From Alphaproteobacteria bacterium (lineage in GTDB: Bacteria > Pseudomonadota > Alphaproteobacteria > RF32 > CAG-239), in contig JAGCFG010000028.1 in NCBI GenBank assembly GCA_017650255.1, positions 1-7,534 on the forward strand: 7,534 nucleotides of DNA. Reading direction: 5' to 3'. Numbering within the stretch: position 1 is the stretch's first letter; the number at the start of each line of letters is the position of its first letter. Shown here piece by piece: positions 6,367-7,534 of this stretch. The translations under genes were made by a program, and so were the position numbers. The notes beneath the pieces were generated by a model. The model made no database searches. It saw nothing but the letters and a program-made list of their open reading frames with translations, and was not told where the DNA came from.

Positions 6367-6400
6367 ATTAAACCATTTGTTGACAAATATCTAAAAAATA
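6356..6400. repeat. Overlapping inverted repeats around the putative rpoD promoter
   Basis: AGATATTT (6356-6363) is the exact complement of AAATATCT (6385-6392), and TATTTTTTA (6359-6367) is the exact complement of TAAAAAATA (6392-6400). The arms flank or overlap the candidate -35 hexamer TTGACA (6380-6385). They could be an operator or a switchable RNA structure. Chance is a serious alternative, because every arm is almost pure A/T. Confidence 0.4.
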
Positions 6401-6408
6401 GTTAGAAA
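6380..6408 (+). promoter_or_regulatory. Candidate sigma-70 promoter for rpoD
   Basis: A perfect TTGACA (6380-6385) is followed after 17 bases by TAGAAA (6403-6408, 4 of 6). A start near 6415 would give a leader of about 63 bases before the rpoD ATG. rpoD commonly has its own promoter besides read-through from dnaG, and the 159-base spacer agrees with that. Confidence 0.5.
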
Positions 6409-6431
6409 TTAGCCGCTAGCAATTTTTTTGT

Positions 6432-6447
6432 CCCTATATATTTAGGG
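6432..6447 (+). other. Small hairpin in the rpoD leader
   Basis: CCCTA (6432-6436) and TAGGG (6443-6447) can form a 5 bp stem with a 6-base loop, extendable by one T-G pair. It is not followed by a T run, so it is not a terminator. It lies about 30 bases before the rpoD start and could influence mRNA stability or translation. Confidence 0.35.
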
Positions 6448-6477
6448 GCGAACGAAAATCGATTTTTGGGAAAAGCA

Positions 6478-7534
6478 ATGGCAGATACGGACGATCAAGA
6501 TTTTTACGAGTCAGGTGCATCTGATGCGCCGTTGATTGACAGCCTTGGCAGTGCTGTTAAAAATGTTATCAAAAAAGGTACCAATCGCGGTTATATTACG
6601 GTTGAGGAACTCAATAGGGCTTTGGCCGCGGATAAGGAGTCTTCTGAACAGATAGAAGATATTATGACCGAGATTTCGGATATGGGCATAAGCATTATAT
6701 CAGAGTCTGACTCTGATATGGTCGAGAGCGAAGAGACTACAGATTCTGCTGAAGAAGATGAAGAAACAGGCAATTTTGACGAAAAGGATATCGGCAGATA
6801 TGACGACCCTGTAAGGATGTATTTGCGCGAAATGGGAAGCGTTGAGCTGTTGTCGAGAGAGGGCGAGATTGCGATTGCAAAACGTATTGAAGCCGGAAAG
6901 ACGGTGATGATTGACGGTTTGTGCGAAAGCCCGATGACAATTAAGGCAATTGCTTCTTGGCGTGATGATTTGTTGAGCGGGGCCATGCAGCTTAGGGATG
7001 TTGTAGATTTGGAAATGATGTATGGCGATGATCCCGAAGCGATTGTTTTTGATGATGATGAAAATTCTTCTGTGGAAGATTTGGCAAAAGTTACTGAAGA
7101 AATTGCCGATAAAGAAGACAGTATCGATGATTTGGACGAAGATTTAAGCGAGGACATGGATCTTCAAGATGCTGTTGATGACGAAAATGATGATGATGTA
7201 GATGACGATTTGGACCAAGAGAACGACGAAGAGGGCGAAGGTGGTTCTGATGTCGACGAAGATGATGACGGCATGGGAGGACATTCTTCGGCATCTATTG
7301 CGGCTATGGAAGAGGCTCTGTGGGAGCCGGTGCTTGAGATATTGAACAAGATTTCAAGCTATTATGACGATTTGAAAAAAATTCAAAATCAGCGTGTTGA
7401 TGCGATTATTTCAGGAAAAGAGCTGAAACCTGCTTTGGAAAAGAAATATATTCAGGTCAAAAAAGAGCTGGTTGAGCTGATGAGCTCTATTCACCTTAAT
7501 GCAAGCCGTATCGAACAATTGGTAGAGCAATTGA
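6478..7534 (+). CDS. rpoD: RNA polymerase sigma factor RpoD (sigma-70), N-terminal 352 codons
   Basis: The primary sigma factor directs RNA polymerase to housekeeping promoters. Region 1.1 covers about residues 20-80: AVKNVIKKGTNRGYITVEEL, then SSEQIEDIMTEISDMGISII. Region 1.2 starts at about 107: RYDDPVRMYLREMGSVELLS, then REGEIAIAKRIEAGK. The non-conserved region follows (about 142 onward) with an acidic block at 192-264, roughly 41 Asp/Glu among 73 residues by hand count, and then the conserved SIAAMEEALWEPVLEILNKI segment. Regions 2-4, which contact the -10 and -35 elements, lie beyond the window; the frame is open to the last base. The ATG at 6478 has GGGA (6468-6471) six bases upstream and matches the family's usual beginning. 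Acidic inserts here are common in alphaproteobacterial RpoD. It follows dnaG in the same direction, with a spacer holding its own candidate promoter. Confidence 0.97.
   Translation, partial: MADTDDQDFYESGASDAPLIDSLGSAVKNVIKKGTNRGYITVEELNRALAADKESSEQIEDIMTEISDMGISIISESDSDMVESEETTDSAEEDEETGNFDEKDIGRYDDPVRMYLREMGSVELLSREGEIAIAKRIEAGKTVMIDGLCESPMTIKAIASWRDDLLSGAMQLRDVVDLEMMYGDDPEAIVFDDDENSSVEDLAKVTEEIADKEDSIDDLDEDLSEDMDLQDAVDDENDDDVDDDLDQENDEEGEGGSDVDEDDDGMGGHSSASIAAMEEALWEPVLEILNKISSYYDDLKKIQNQRVDAIISGKELKPALEKKYIQVKKELVELMSSIHLNASRIEQLVEQL

Noticed and set aside
6406..6429. Terminator-like stem AAATT/AATTT with inner GC/GC followed by T7
   Set aside because: The stem is short, has a bulged A and would overlap the candidate rpoD -10 element; too weak to call.
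6591..7157. Serine-rich open frame on the minus strand opposite rpoD
   Set aside because: The Ser runs are the reverse complement of the GAT/GAA codons in RpoD's acidic region; it is a mirror of real coding.

Overview
The window looks like a chromosomal segment of a moderately AT-rich bacterium, most likely an alphaproteobacterium. The main evidence is the gene order yqeY (GatB/YqeY family), dnaG, rpoD, which is a familiar alphaproteobacterial block, together with an RpoD that has a long acidic insert in its non-conserved region. AT-rich spacers and many TTG/AAA codons would suit one of the AT-rich host-associated or gut lineages, but the exact taxon is inference. I found no tRNA, rRNA, insertion sequence, phage gene or CRISPR array.

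Layout. (1) Positions 1-1644, minus strand: a probable two-gene operon. It is read from a promoter at 1616-1644 through an orphan HNH-like nuclease gene (477-1577) into the 5' part of a tsaC/sua5 gene for tRNA t6A synthesis, which runs off the left edge. (2) Positions 1702-3200, plus strand: pepA, an M17 leucyl aminopeptidase, divergent from the first operon and closed by a clear intrinsic terminator. (3) Positions 3201-3974: a small self-contained unit with its own candidate promoter, two genes for roughly 97-98 residue membrane proteins of unknown function, and a strong terminator. (4) Positions 4038-7534: yqeY and dnaG, 10 bases apart, then a 159-base spacer with a candidate promoter and several inverted repeats, then rpoD, whose 5' 352 codons fit in the window.

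How the genes work together. yqeY, dnaG and rpoD form the classic macromolecular-synthesis grouping: DnaG makes replication primers and RpoD is the housekeeping sigma factor. The spacer before rpoD suggests it can be transcribed separately as well as by read-through. tsaC and pepA are unrelated housekeeping functions (tRNA modification and peptide turnover).

The least explained parts are the HNH-like protein upstream of tsaC, the paired small membrane proteins, which share an unusual start-codon leader, and the overlapping inverted repeats in front of rpoD. I see no convincing new multi-gene system. The two-gene membrane unit is the best candidate for something undescribed.
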